Source: Myxococcales bacterium (GTDB lineage: Bacteria > Myxococcota_A > Polyangia > Fen-1088). Taken from it: 64,000 nucleotides of DNA. The notes beneath the pieces are model-generated. The model saw only the letters and a program-made list of their open reading frames with translations. It ran no database searches and was not told where the DNA came from. This document shows, in pieces, positions 40,869 to 49,626 of this stretch. Positions within the stretch are counted from its first letter, which is position 1. Each line of letters starts with the position of its first letter. The stretch covers positions 744,001-808,000 of the forward strand of contig JAGTJU010000002.1 in the NCBI GenBank assembly GCA_022184915.1, written 5' to 3'. A program made the translations under genes and the position numbers.

Positions 40869-41771
40869 TCAGAGCAAAGAGAGCTGGCGAGCGCGGACGA
40901 CGCCGGTCGTGAGACCCCGCCCCTGGGCGAGCGCGGCGGCGCGGTCCAGAAGTTCGGGGGCCAGACGATCGTCGGGCTGGTGCACGAACCAGTACGCGGT
41001 GTGAAGGCCGGCGCTGCGCCAGGCCATGAGCCTGTCGAGCCAGACGGCCGTTCGCGCTTCGTCGCTGGGATGGAGCGCGTTGCCCACGAAGCGCACGAAG
41101 GCCGTAGGCGTGGTGAGCGTGGCGTGGCAGACGTCACGGCGTCCCGCCACGTCCGTGATCACGGTACCGGCGTTGGGACTTTTGCCCAAGGCGCGCAGCG
41201 CGAGCGGTTGAAGCTGCTGGCCGACGAACCAATCGGGGTGGCGAAACTCGACCGCCAGCGGGCCCGGGAAGCCGGCCACGAAGCGGGCCAGGGCGGCGGC
41301 ATGGCGCGGCGCAAAGGTGGGGGGCAGCTGCAGGAGATAAGGCCCAAGCCTGGGGCCAAGACCGCTCATGAGCGCGTGAAACGCAAACGCACGTGGAAGA
41401 GCCTCCTCTCGCAGGCCGAGGTCGTGCGTGATGGGGCGTGGGAACTTGGGGCAAAAGCGGAAGCTGGGGGGCGTATCCTTCACCCACGAGGCGATGGTGG
41501 CCTCATTGGGCTCGCGGTAGAACGTCGCGTTCAGCTCGATCGCGGGCAGACGCTCGGCGTAGCGTTCCAAAAAGCGGGCGGGCGGCGTGCCCGCAGGGTA
41601 AAGCGATCCGAGCCAATCCCGACGTGCCCACGCGGGCGCCCCCATGCGCAACCAGGGGGCGTCTTCTGGCGGAGGAGGCGTGGCCGAGGCCAGGCAGCGG
41701 GTGGTGGCCGGCGCGTCGGTTGGCAACGCGAAGGAGACGCCGTCGAGATCGCTTCGTTTGCCGAAGTCCAA
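40869..41771 (-). CDS. DUF72 (YecE-like) TIM-barrel protein
   Basis: A 300-residue DUF72 protein. Hallmarks are an N-terminal LRMGAPAWARRDWLGSLYP, then YAERLPAIELNATFYREP, FRFCPKFPRPITHD, LLQLPPTFAP, VEFRHPDWF and FVRFVGN. The fold is a TIM barrel near the endonuclease IV superfamily; the activity is unknown. The start is probably TTG 41771, which leaves about 40 residues before the first motif; an internal ATG just before MGAPAW would remove them. It is 42 bases downstream of a lipoprotein gene on the same strand. Confidence 0.85.
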   Translation of the reverse strand: MDFGKRSDLDGVSFALPTDAPATTRCLASATPPPPEDAPWLRMGAPAWARRDWLGSLYPAGTPPARFLERYAERLPAIELNATFYREPNEATIASWVKDTPPSFRFCPKFPRPITHDLGLREEALPRAFAFHALMSGLGPRLGPYLLQLPPTFAPRHAAALARFVAGFPGPLAVEFRHPDWFVGQQLQPLALRALGKSPNAGTVITDVAGRRDVCHATLTTPTAFVRFVGNALHPSDEARTAVWLDRLMAWRSAGLHTAYWFVHQPDDRLAPELLDRAAALAQGRGLTTGVVRARQLSLL

Positions 41772-41813
41772 GGTACGTCCGGGCCCACAGAAACCGTGCG
41801 AGGCGCGGGCGCC

Positions 41814-43211
41814 TCAGGGGCAAGGCATACGGAGGAACCCGATCCGGCTCGATTTGCGGTCGACGTAGGCCACCGCATATTCGGTGCCGGTGTGAACGAC
41901 GACCGGGAAACGACCGTTTTGCACCCTGAGGGGTGAAATGCCGATGGGCCCGCGCAGCGCCACGCCCGCGGGGGTGTACTGTTGCCCGATGACCTGGGCG
42001 CCGTCGGGGAAGGCGTGGAAGGCAACGAGCGCGTTGGTGCCGTCGAAGCCCAGCGTGGGCCAGGACGATAGGCCCACGCTGTCGAACACGCTGAAGGCCG
42101 TCCGCACCGATGTGGCGTTCCCCGCGACGAAGGCCGCCCAGATCCGCTCCTGCCCGCCGCGGCTATCCTCCCAGGTGACGAGCCATTCGGAGCCAAGCCA
42201 CGCGGCCTGCGGGTTGGTGGCAGGACCCGGGATGCCGGTCCTCAACTTGGCTTCTTGGACCAAGCTCAAGTTGCCGTCGAGCAGCGCGAGGCTCAGCTCC
42301 GAGGGGCCTTCGCCCGTCACGTAAGCCACGGCCAGGTGGGTTCCGTTCGTGCTCAGGAAAGGGAAGCGCGTGGACAGCCCGGCGACGTCGAAGAGCTTGG
42401 GGGGCGGGGTGGCCAGCGCGTCGGCCGCGGCATCCACCGCGAAGACCTTGATCCACTCGCGCTTCGTCGCATCGTTCGGATCCGAGTCACGGAAGGTGAC
42501 GAAGGTCTTTCCGAGTGCGCTCAGCACGTAGGGGCGCCGCTCGATGGGCCGGGTTTCTGCCATCAGCTTGACCGTGCCCGTGGGGGCAAAGGTGGCGTCG
42601 AGCAGGCGCGCGTTGACGAGCCAGGAGGCGCACTCCGGACCGTCTTTACCTTGCACAATTTGGGTGCAGTCTTCCCACGTCACCAGGTATCCCCCGGCGT
42701 GAGGGGCAATCTCGGGATTCTTCGCCCGAATGGTGCCGGCCCCCACCTGCACATCGGCGATACCCTCGGGCAGGCCTTCGGCGCTGAGGCGCCGAAGATA
42801 GATGCCAGGGGCATCCTCGCGGGCGTCACCCCAGAGCACCGTGAAGCGGTTGTCGCCCCAGAGCAACGCGGGCGCCACCGAAGCGCCCACGCCCAGCGTT
42901 TGAGGCTGCCCGGGCGTGCACGCGCTCAGCAGCACGTCGGCGCCCCCGGCGTCCGGGGCAGGCGGGGCGCCCAGGTCGGGGCCGCTGTCCGGAGCGGTGG
43001 GGAGGGCATCGGTCAGGGCGTCAGCCGGGGAGCCGGCGTCGGCGGGGGCATCGGGAGCGGCGCTGTCGGCAAGAGGCGCGTCGGCGGCGGCATCCTTCGG
43101 GCCACCGCCCTCACCGTCGTCGCTACAGGCAAAGAGCGAGACCATGAGCACGCCGCCCGCCAGCCCCAAAAGCCCCCGCATCGCAGAACGCCGAAACCAA
43201 AAGTCGTGCAT
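41814..43211 (-). CDS. Lipoprotein with propeller-like repeats
   Basis: A 465-residue lipoprotein. The signal is MRGLLGLAGGVLMVSLFAC within a short N-terminal extension, then an Ala/Asp/Pro-rich linker of about 70 residues. The body has repeating strands with W, D and E (LLWGDNRFTVLWGDAREDAPGIYL, GGYLVTWEDCTQ, SEWLVTWEDSRGGQERIWAAF, TEYAVAYVDRKSSRIGFLRM), the pattern of a seven-bladed beta-propeller often seen in myxobacterial surface lipoproteins. I cannot name a family. ATG 43211 follows a TAGCCT box by 10 bases; ATG 43181 would give a shorter signal peptide. It is followed by the DUF72 gene on the same strand. Confidence 0.75.
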   Translation of the reverse strand: MHDFWFRRSAMRGLLGLAGGVLMVSLFACSDDGEGGGPKDAAADAPLADSAAPDAPADAGSPADALTDALPTAPDSGPDLGAPPAPDAGGADVLLSACTPGQPQTLGVGASVAPALLWGDNRFTVLWGDAREDAPGIYLRRLSAEGLPEGIADVQVGAGTIRAKNPEIAPHAGGYLVTWEDCTQIVQGKDGPECASWLVNARLLDATFAPTGTVKLMAETRPIERRPYVLSALGKTFVTFRDSDPNDATKREWIKVFAVDAAADALATPPPKLFDVAGLSTRFPFLSTNGTHLAVAYVTGEGPSELSLALLDGNLSLVQEAKLRTGIPGPATNPQAAWLGSEWLVTWEDSRGGQERIWAAFVAGNATSVRTAFSVFDSVGLSSWPTLGFDGTNALVAFHAFPDGAQVIGQQYTPAGVALRGPIGISPLRVQNGRFPVVVHTGTEYAVAYVDRKSSRIGFLRMPCP

Positions 43212-43221
43212 CGTGGCCCGT

Positions 43222-43227
43222 AGGCTA
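43222..43227 (-). promoter_or_regulatory. -10-like TAGCCT box
   Basis: TAGCCT on the minus strand ends 10 bases before ATG 43211, in the 73-base gap after the DUF1552 gene. No ribosome binding site is present. Confidence 0.35.
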
Positions 43228-43284
43228 ACGCGCTTCTCGCGGCGGGACAAGACGGCGAGCCGCCCCCCGTAGGCGGCGGCCCGG

Positions 43285-44724
43285 TCAGCCCATCTCGATC
43301 TCGGGGAAGCCCATCGTGGCGGCCCGATCCGCGTGGCCGAGCTTCGTGATGTTCACGCCCACGGCCTTGACCGCCGAGAACATCACCCGGGGCGCGATCT
43401 CGCCCCTACCGCGCACGTGCACGCCGCTGCGAATGGCGCCACCGGCCTTGCCTACCAGGAGCAAGGGATGGTCTTCCCAGTTGTGGTCACCCGCGTCCGC
43501 GTGCTCGGAGGTGCCGAAGATCAGCGTGCGATCCAGCACGTTGCCGTCCCCTTCCGGGATGGCCTTGAGCTTGCGGCTCAGATCCGCGAGGTGCTTCATG
43601 ATGAAGCGCACGATGCGGGCGTGCTCCTCCGTCTGCGACTTGCCGTGGGTGATGTCCTCATGGTGCTGCCCGCTCGAGTCCACCTCCCAGTAAATCGACT
43701 GCGACTGATTGGCCGACCATTCGTAGGAGAACACCCGTGTCAGGTCGCAGGCGATGGCCACCGCGAGCAAATCCGACATCAAGGTGGCCTTCGCGGCCTT
43801 CTCCTCTTTCGTGGACCCGTCGCCGAAGTTACGGGTGCCAGGCGCGTCGGGGGCTGCGCACGAAACCGACGTGGGCATTTGCTCCCTGATTTGGAGTGCA
43901 TCTTCGATCGCGCGCAGGCCCGCCAGGTGTTGTTCGAGCCTTTGTTTATCGGCACTGCCGAGCTTCTTGACGAGATCGTCCGCGTCGCTGCGAACGGCGT
44001 CGAGCATGCTCTTTTTGGCCTTGAGCGTGGCGTCGAGCAGCTTGTCGGCGGGGGCGTTCGGGGTGCCGGGCATCGGCAGACCCCCACCTGCAAAGAGGCG
44101 ATCGTAGAGCGCCTGAGGGGAAGGCTCGTGACGGTTATAGGCCGTGCCGCCCCGGTTCCAGGAGCTGTTGCTCGCGTAGGGCCCTTTGCGGCAGATCCCC
44201 ACGGGGATGAGGTTGAACTTGGTTTTGCCTTTCCACGCCTCGGCCACGAGGGCATCGAGTGAAGGCTCGGGCATCGCCTGGCCGCGGTAGGTCCCCACGC
44301 AGCTGCCCTGGCAGACCGTCAGGTCGTGACTGTTCGAAAGCGCGATGCCGCGGGCCGGAATGTGCCCCGGGCTGGTCTCGATGTGCGACAGACCCGTGAC
44401 GACGCTGACGTATTGCTGGAGGTCGGCAAAGTCCTTGAGGGAGTCGGACAGGGGGAAGTTGGGCCCGGTTTGTGCGGGGACCCAGGACTTGTAGTTGATG
44501 CCACCGCCCCAGTGGAAGACCCCGAAGCGCATGGGCAGCGCGGCGTTGTCGGCTGCCCAGGCGTTGCCGTTGCCGTTGAGCATGCCCTCGAGGGTAGGCA
44601 GGGCCAAAGACACGCCCACCCCGGCGAGGGAGCCTCGGAGGAACGTGCGGCGGTCGAGGCGCTGGGGGGCCACACTGCGGATGATCGAAGGCTTTTTGAT
44701 CTTCACGTGCTCGTCCTTCTTCAC
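43285..44724 (-). CDS. DUF1552 Tat-exported protein
   Basis: A 479-residue protein with a twin-arginine signal (LDRRTFLRGSLAGVGVSLALP, near residues 23-43). The body shows DUF1552 features: FGVFHWGGGINYKSWVP, VVTGLSHIETSPGHIPARG, TVCQGSC, then CDLTRVFSYEWSANQSQSIYW and GTSEHADAGDHNWEDHPLLLVG near the C-terminus. The family belongs to the alkaline-phosphatase/sulfatase-like superfamily, is common in planctomycetes and myxobacteria, and usually partners a DUF1592/DUF1588 protein, as here. The His/Asp pattern of the end suggests a metal site; the substrate is unknown. It starts on GTG 44724, 21 bases after the partner's stop. Confidence 0.88.
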   Translation of the reverse strand: MKKDEHVKIKKPSIIRSVAPQRLDRRTFLRGSLAGVGVSLALPTLEGMLNGNGNAWAADNAALPMRFGVFHWGGGINYKSWVPAQTGPNFPLSDSLKDFADLQQYVSVVTGLSHIETSPGHIPARGIALSNSHDLTVCQGSCVGTYRGQAMPEPSLDALVAEAWKGKTKFNLIPVGICRKGPYASNSSWNRGGTAYNRHEPSPQALYDRLFAGGGLPMPGTPNAPADKLLDATLKAKKSMLDAVRSDADDLVKKLGSADKQRLEQHLAGLRAIEDALQIREQMPTSVSCAAPDAPGTRNFGDGSTKEEKAAKATLMSDLLAVAIACDLTRVFSYEWSANQSQSIYWEVDSSGQHHEDITHGKSQTEEHARIVRFIMKHLADLSRKLKAIPEGDGNVLDRTLIFGTSEHADAGDHNWEDHPLLLVGKAGGAIRSGVHVRGRGEIAPRVMFSAVKAVGVNITKLGHADRAATMGFPEIEMG

Positions 44725-44745
44725 GTTGCTGAACCTGGGTGGTGC

Positions 44746-46530
44746 CTACTCTTGCGCCATGAAGCGGAACGCAGGCGACAAAACCACCTCCCGCGCGAGT
44801 CGCTTGAAGCTGTGGTTCGCGGTCTTGAACTTCTCACTCGCGACGTCCACGGCGCCCTCTTGCTTGTCCCCGATCTCCTGGCCTGTCGCGAAGGTGAGGA
44901 GCTGCTTCGTCAAACACGTGAGCGTGCGCGGTTGCTCTCTCAAGAACTTCGCCAGATCCCGAGGGTTCTGAACGGCTACCGTGTCGATCTCCCCCGACGT
45001 GTCGATCGCCATTCCGGCCTCTTCGCTGCGCACGCGGCCCATGCCGTCCAGGCCCTCGAACGTGAGGCCCACCGGGTCGAAGAGCGCGTGACACCCGCTG
45101 CAGTTCGGGTTGTCGCGGTGCTCTGCGAGCCGTTCGCGCAGGGGTAAGCTGGGATCGGCATTTTTGAACGAGGTGTCTAGCCCTTGAGGGGGGGCGGGGA
45201 CTTCGTCGCACAGGATTTGCTCCCGCACGAACACGCCGCGTTTGGTGGGTGAGGTCCGCTGTGAGTAGGCGTTGGCGGCCATCACTGCGCCCGACGTGAG
45301 CAGCCCCGTTTGCGCCGCACCGAGCTCGCGCGTCTCGAATCCGTCGCTTCCGCCCGAGAGTCCGTAGGCGGTCGCCACCTTCCGGTTGATGATGGTCGTG
45401 GTGCCGGTAAGTACGTCGAGCGCGTCGCCGTCGCGCTCGAAGACGAGATCTTCGAGGACCCTCCGGAACTCTTCGCGGTAGGCAGCCAAGAGGTCAGCCG
45501 TCCACTCCGGAAACACCTCGGGGTCTTTGGCTGCGGCGGTGAGCTGCGACACCTTCCAGTTTTCCTCGAAGAACTTGGTGACGAACGCGCGCGCCCGTGG
45601 ATCGTCGAGCATGCGATCCACCTGGGCGCCGATGTCTGCGTTCGAGACCAACTTGCCGGTCTCGGCGGCGTTGAGCAGCGCTTCGTCGGGGCCCGTGTTC
45701 CAGAGAAAGAAGGACATACGGCTCGCCAATTCGAGGCTGCTCAGCTTGCGAAGGCCGGTTTGTGCGTCCGCTTCGCCCTGGAAGGGCACGTAAAGGAAGT
45801 GCGGTGACTGCAGCAAGCCCGCAAGGACCACCTTGAATGCCACCGTCAGGGATTCGGCGTCGGTGCCCACGGCCGCCATCACGGCCGTGTAGCGGCTGAC
45901 CTCTGCCTCGGTCAAGGGGCGCCGCCAGAGCCTGCGGCCGAGGGCCGTCACCGCTTTGCCCACGCAGGCGTCGTTGGCCGCCTTGGGCGTACAGGCCGCC
46001 AGTGCGGGGATGGAGCTCTTGCGGCTCCAGATCTGTTCGGCGAGGTCCATCGCGGCTTCTTGGTACTGCTCGACCCCGCGTTCCGAGGTGCCCACCGCCG
46101 CCGCGCCCAAAGACAGGAAGGGGCGGTTGGTCTCGTCGGCTTCGATGGGTTTGTCGAGCTTGACCTCCGGCCCGAACACGTCGGCCAGAGTGTTGTCGTA
46201 TTGCGTCCGCGTGAGACGCAGCATGTGGGCCGCAGGCGGCGTAAACGGCTTGTCGTTGACGACCACAGTGGTGCCGCCGCTTCCCCCGCCTCCTCCGGCG
46301 CCCGGCGGCATCACGACCACGCCGGTTCCGTCGTCGTCCCCGGATCCGTTGTCGCTCCCGCTAGGCCCTTCATCACCGGGGTCCTGAGAGGACACGCGGC
46401 CGGAGCACGCCGAGGCGAGCACGCCCACGAACAACAGCGAGAGGCGGCCGGCGCCGAAGCGCGACCCGCGCGCGCCCCGAGTAGCTTGGCGCGTCAGAGC
46501 CGGGCAATGAGGGAGGCTGGTGCGTCTCAA
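44746..46530 (-). CDS. DUF1592/DUF1588/DUF1585 lipoprotein with CXXCH motif
   Basis: A 594-residue lipoprotein: signal ending GVLASAC (Cys42), acidic Gly/Ser linker, then domains in the usual DUF1587-1595-1592-1588-1585 order. Visible blocks are MLRLTRTQYDNTLADVFG, RRLWRRPLTEAEVSRYT, SRMSFFLWNTGPDEALL, QRTSPTKRGVFVREQILCDEVPAPP and NCSGCHALFDPVGLTFEGLDGMG. The last contains CSGCH, a c-type heme motif. TTG 46530 is supported by AGGAG six bases upstream. With the following DUF1552 gene it forms the classical surface pair thought to process polymers or redox-modify substrates; no biochemistry is established. It is divergent from the DUF2490 gene across a 243-base gap in which I see only the TACCCT box. 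Confidence 0.88.
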   Translation of the reverse strand: MRRTSLPHCPALTRQATRGARGSRFGAGRLSLLFVGVLASACSGRVSSQDPGDEGPSGSDNGSGDDDGTGVVVMPPGAGGGGGSGGTTVVVNDKPFTPPAAHMLRLTRTQYDNTLADVFGPEVKLDKPIEADETNRPFLSLGAAAVGTSERGVEQYQEAAMDLAEQIWSRKSSIPALAACTPKAANDACVGKAVTALGRRLWRRPLTEAEVSRYTAVMAAVGTDAESLTVAFKVVLAGLLQSPHFLYVPFQGEADAQTGLRKLSSLELASRMSFFLWNTGPDEALLNAAETGKLVSNADIGAQVDRMLDDPRARAFVTKFFEENWKVSQLTAAAKDPEVFPEWTADLLAAYREEFRRVLEDLVFERDGDALDVLTGTTTIINRKVATAYGLSGGSDGFETRELGAAQTGLLTSGAVMAANAYSQRTSPTKRGVFVREQILCDEVPAPPQGLDTSFKNADPSLPLRERLAEHRDNPNCSGCHALFDPVGLTFEGLDGMGRVRSEEAGMAIDTSGEIDTVAVQNPRDLAKFLREQPRTLTCLTKQLLTFATGQEIGDKQEGAVDVASEKFKTANHSFKRLAREVVLSPAFRFMAQE

Positions 46531-46759
46531 CGGGAACTCCTGGCTGAGGTTCGGCCCTACGGGCCCATCGGCTCAGTCCTCAAATGCAACTACCAGACCA
46601 AACCGGAAACGCGGCGGAGCCCCGGCGTTCACCGCGTCTGCGCCTGCAACCCCGTTGGCTGTGGCCTACGAATGTTGGCTTCCGCCAACAGTCTGCCTGT
46701 ACGCCGCGGCCTTCCGCGCGCGCGGCCCCAGACCTGGCTGCAAAGACCTTCCGGACTGT

Positions 46760-46765
46760 TACCCT
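46760..46765 (+). promoter_or_regulatory. -10-like TACCCT box
   Basis: TACCCT ends 8 bases before the GTG start of the DUF2490 gene and supports that start codon. Confidence 0.3.
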
Positions 46766-46773
46766 CAGGCCCG

Positions 46774-47451
46774 GTGAAGACCCGAGCCCTCCTTCTCGTT
46801 TGTTTTTTTGGCAGCGCCGCCGTGCGTTCCGCCCGCGCCGAGACCCAAACCGAACACCAGATCTGGGTGGCCAGCATCGCCCAGGCCCGGCTGCGTCCCG
46901 GAAGCCGGGTGCTGGGTTGGTTCGATCTGCACGATCGCCGACGGGACGGTGCGACCGTACTCATCGTGCGCCCGGGGGTGGGCTACCAAGTGGCCGAGCG
47001 TGTCAGCCTCCACGTGGGTTACGCGTGGATTCCCACCTTCGTCGACGAAGGGGCGAACCGCCACGAGCATCGCAGCTGGCAGCAGCTGCTTTGGACGCTT
47101 CCTGCCCCTGCAGGTTGGAGTTTTTCCCTGAGGCCGCGTCTCGAGCAGCGGGTCTCCCTTGGCAGCGACGACCTTGGCCACAGGGCACGGCTCTTTGTGA
47201 GGGGGGCATGGGCACCTTGGGCCGAAAGCCCCCTTCTGCTGGCAGTTTGGGACGAGCTGTTTTTCCAGTTCAACGACACGAGCTGGGGCGCCCAGCGAGG
47301 CTTCGACCAAAACCGCGTCTTCGTCGGTCTCGGCGCTCCGGCCCTCCCTGGGATGCGCGTGGAGGTGGGGTACCTCCACGTGTATCTGCAGCGCGAGCCC
47401 GACGATCAAGTGAACCACAACTTGGCGGTCAACGTGTTCCTTGCCTACTGA
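46774..47451 (+). CDS. DUF2490 outer-membrane protein
   Basis: A 225-residue predicted outer-membrane protein with a signal ending VRSARA. The first mature strand TEHQIWVASIAQARL and later RPGVGYQVAERVSLHVGYAWIPTFVDE, HRSWQQLLW and RPRLEQRVSL match the DUF2490 pattern of antiparallel strands with Trp and Arg. The end (VNHNLAVNVFLAY) is aromatic, as in barrels. Function is unknown for the family. GTG 46774 is chosen for the signal peptide; the long open frame before it mirrors the DUF1592 gene. It is convergent with xthA, 11 bases apart. Confidence 0.85.
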   Translation: MKTRALLLVCFFGSAAVRSARAETQTEHQIWVASIAQARLRPGSRVLGWFDLHDRRRDGATVLIVRPGVGYQVAERVSLHVGYAWIPTFVDEGANRHEHRSWQQLLWTLPAPAGWSFSLRPRLEQRVSLGSDDLGHRARLFVRGAWAPWAESPLLLAVWDELFFQFNDTSWGAQRGFDQNRVFVGLGAPALPGMRVEVGYLHVYLQREPDDQVNHNLAVNVFLAY

Positions 47452-47462
47452 GAGGCTGCCGG

Positions 47463-48278
47463 TCACTCCACGACGTGGGGATCCACCTCGATGCCCACGG
47501 GGCAATGGTCCGAGCCCATCACGTCCGCGCTGATGAACGCCCGTCGCACGAACGCGTGCGCCTCGGGTGAGGCCAGCACGTAGTCGATGCGCCAGCCCAC
47601 GTTGCGTGCGCGGGCACCCAGCCGCTGGCTCCACCAGGAGTAATGCCCTCCTTCGGCGTTGAGGGCGCGGAACGTGTCGACCCATCCCGCCCGCACCCAG
47701 CGCGCGAACGCCTCGCGCTCTTCGGGCAAAAAGCCGCTGGTCTGGTGGTTGGTCTTGGGGCGCGCCAGATCGAGTTCGGTGTGGGCAGTGTTGTAGTCGC
47801 CCATGACGAACACGTGGTGCCCCGCGCGGCGAAGCTGCTCCACGAAAGCCAGGGCGGCCTCGTAGAACGCCAGCTTGTAGGGGACGCGGCTGTTGTCGCG
47901 GTCCTTGCCGCTGCCCTTCGGAAAGTACGCGTTGGCAACCACGAGCCGACCGAAGCGCATCCACTGAAAGCGCCCCTCCACGTCGAAGGCGGCGTGCGCG
48001 AGTCCCGCGCCCACCTCGTCGGGGGCCCTGCGTGCCAGCATCCCCACACCGCTATACCCGGGCCGTTCGGCGGGCGTGTAGTGCGTGTGCCATTGCGGCA
48101 GAGAAACGAGCGCTTCGGGCAGCTGATGGGGGAACGCGCGGACCTCTTGAAGACCCACGATGTGGTGGGGGCCTCCTTGCAGCCAAGGCACGAAGCCCTT
48201 GCCCACGCAGGCGCGCAGGCCGTTGACGTTCCACGAACAGATGTTCCAGGGCGCGACTTGGCGTCGGGAGGAGGGCAT
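47463..48278 (-). CDS. xthA: Exodeoxyribonuclease III / AP endonuclease
   Basis: A 271-residue cytosolic endonuclease-phosphatase family protein that incises abasic sites and degrades 3' ends in base-excision repair. Motifs visible: WNICSWNVNGLRA, IVGLQEVRA with the metal-binding Glu, YSGVGMLAR, VVANAYFPKG, VMGDYNTAH, GWRIDYVLAS and the catalytic GSDHCPVG near the C-terminus. ATG 48278 is preferred to an upstream TTG (48317). A 14-base palindrome lies just upstream of the ATG. Length and motif order match bacterial ExoIII. Confidence 0.93.
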   Translation of the reverse strand: MPSSRRQVAPWNICSWNVNGLRACVGKGFVPWLQGGPHHIVGLQEVRAFPHQLPEALVSLPQWHTHYTPAERPGYSGVGMLARRAPDEVGAGLAHAAFDVEGRFQWMRFGRLVVANAYFPKGSGKDRDNSRVPYKLAFYEAALAFVEQLRRAGHHVFVMGDYNTAHTELDLARPKTNHQTSGFLPEEREAFARWVRAGWVDTFRALNAEGGHYSWWSQRLGARARNVGWRIDYVLASPEAHAFVRRAFISADVMGSDHCPVGIEVDPHVVE

Positions 48279-48284
48279 GAAGGG

Positions 48285-48298
48285 CGGCGTATACGCCG
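48285..48298. promoter_or_regulatory. 14-base palindrome before xthA
   Basis: CGGCGTATACGCCG is a perfect palindrome lying 6 bases before ATG 48278. It contains a TATACG box 9 bases before the ATG, so a regulator bound here would cover the likely promoter. It could also fall inside coding sequence if translation began at 48317. Confidence 0.4.
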
Positions 48299-48359
48299 AC
48301 GCCCCGCCGGCCGGCAAGCGCGGCCCTTCGGATGCAGCCAGGCACCGCTGCGGCGCGCC

Positions 48360-49481
48360 TCAGGGTCCGGGCGCGGAGAGGTCGGCGACTTCTTTCGCCG
48401 AAAGCGCACGTGCGTAAAGCCGCACCTCGTCGATGAGGCCCTCGAAGCGGTTCGAGAGGCCTTCGCCCGCGAGCGGCGGTGTGCCACAGAAGGTAAGGGG
48501 CCCCACCTGAGGCGTAAACCCGGGGCCCGCGTCGCTCTTCACTGCCGCCTCGGCACCGTTGACGTAGAGCCTGAGCGTGTTGCCCTCGAACGTGACGGCC
48601 AGGTGTGCCCACCTATCGTCAGGTAGAGGGGCTCCCACGAAGAACCGGCCCACGTCGCTGATGAACCCGGGCCGGCCCGCGGCCAGACCCAGCCAAAACG
48701 CCTCGCGCTCGGAGGACTGCCCGCGCCGGGCAATGACGGTGGAGCGTCCTCCGCTTCTCGTACGCTGGGGCATGACCCAGGCGCTCACGGTGAGGGCGCT
48801 TTGCACGCTTGTCAGGCCCCCGGCTGGCGCGGCGGCGCCCCCGCACACGAAGGCTTTCCGGATGCGTCCCGGGGCTCGCGTGGGAAGCGAATCGCCTTGC
48901 ACCAAGGCATGGCAGGCGAGCGGACCGGCGTCGTCGAGGCGCGGGCCGTCTTGTTCGTCCATGGCCCAATGGCCGAGCAGTCCGACGGGGAGGGGGGGAT
49001 TGGGGGCGTCGGGCTCTTCGGACGGGCCGTCACCAGGCGAATCCGGGCCGCTCCCTGGGTCGGCGGGGGGAGGGGCCGCGTCGGGCATGGGCATGGGCAT
49101 GTCGGGCATGGGCATGTCGGGCATGGGCATGTCGGGCATGGGGTTGGGCGCCGGTACGGTAGGGGTCAGGTCAGTGGCGCTGGCATCGGGAGGCACGGCG
49201 GTCGCATTCGTAGGGATGGGCTCGTTGATAGGGGCGGCGTCGGAGGATGCCCTGGGGGGACCGGCGTCGGGTGCCGCGTCCACGGCGTTGCCGGAGGGGC
49301 CGCGGGGAAGTTCCCCCCCAAACCCGGTCACCCGGGTGTCCGGGCCGCAGGAGGGGGTGAGGGTCCACAGGAGCAGGCAGCCCACGAACCAATAAGGCCC
49401 TCCGCTGAAGTGTCGGTCGGGGTCGTGGTTAGGGTCGAGACGAAGCGCTCGGCCCTTCGAGGAGGGGCGTCGTGGGTTCAT
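48360..49481 (-). CDS. LamG/concanavalin-like lectin lipoprotein
   Basis: A 373-residue lipoprotein. The signal is preceded by an Arg/Asp-rich extension and ends LLLWTLTPSC (lipobox near residue 45). A low-complexity linker of about 120 residues includes a Met-Pro-Asp repeat. The C-terminal 200 residues form a LamG-like jelly roll: LLGHWAMDEQDGPRLDDAG, ALTVSAWVMPQRTRSGG, AHLAVTFEGNTLRLYVNGAEA and FEGLIDEVRLYARALSAKEVADL, the pattern of LamG_3/Laminin_G domains that bind sugars. It is likely a surface lectin. The ATG is at 49481, and a 145-base gap upstream holds no feature that I can support. Confidence 0.85.
   Translation of the reverse strand: MNPRRPSSKGRALRLDPNHDPDRHFSGGPYWFVGCLLLWTLTPSCGPDTRVTGFGGELPRGPSGNAVDAAPDAGPPRASSDAAPINEPIPTNATAVPPDASATDLTPTVPAPNPMPDMPMPDMPMPDMPMPMPDAAPPPADPGSGPDSPGDGPSEEPDAPNPPLPVGLLGHWAMDEQDGPRLDDAGPLACHALVQGDSLPTRAPGRIRKAFVCGGAAAPAGGLTSVQSALTVSAWVMPQRTRSGGRSTVIARRGQSSEREAFWLGLAAGRPGFISDVGRFFVGAPLPDDRWAHLAVTFEGNTLRLYVNGAEAAVKSDAGPGFTPQVGPLTFCGTPPLAGEGLSNRFEGLIDEVRLYARALSAKEVADLSAPGP
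49085..49143 (-). repeat. 15-base repeats encoding MPDMP
   Basis: CATGTCGGGCATGGG-type 15-base units recur in the linker of the LamG lipoprotein, encoding Met-Pro-Asp-Met-Pro copies. Unit length keeps the frame. The boundaries are approximate because the edge units are degenerate. Confidence 0.8.
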
Positions 49482-49626
49482 GGGTCAAGCCTTTGCGCGG
49501 TGTCGAACGGCGCTTACAACGACACTCAGGTGGCATACCTTGACCCGTTTTTATGCCGCGCAAAGACTGTCCCTGCGATGCATGGACGTTCGTCAGGGCT
49601 AGCTGGACTGGGGAGCTCACGATGGC

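Noticed and set aside
46060-46773. Open frame before the DUF2490 signal peptide
   Set aside because: It mirrors the DUF1592 gene and has no family features; the signal peptide starts at GTG 46774.
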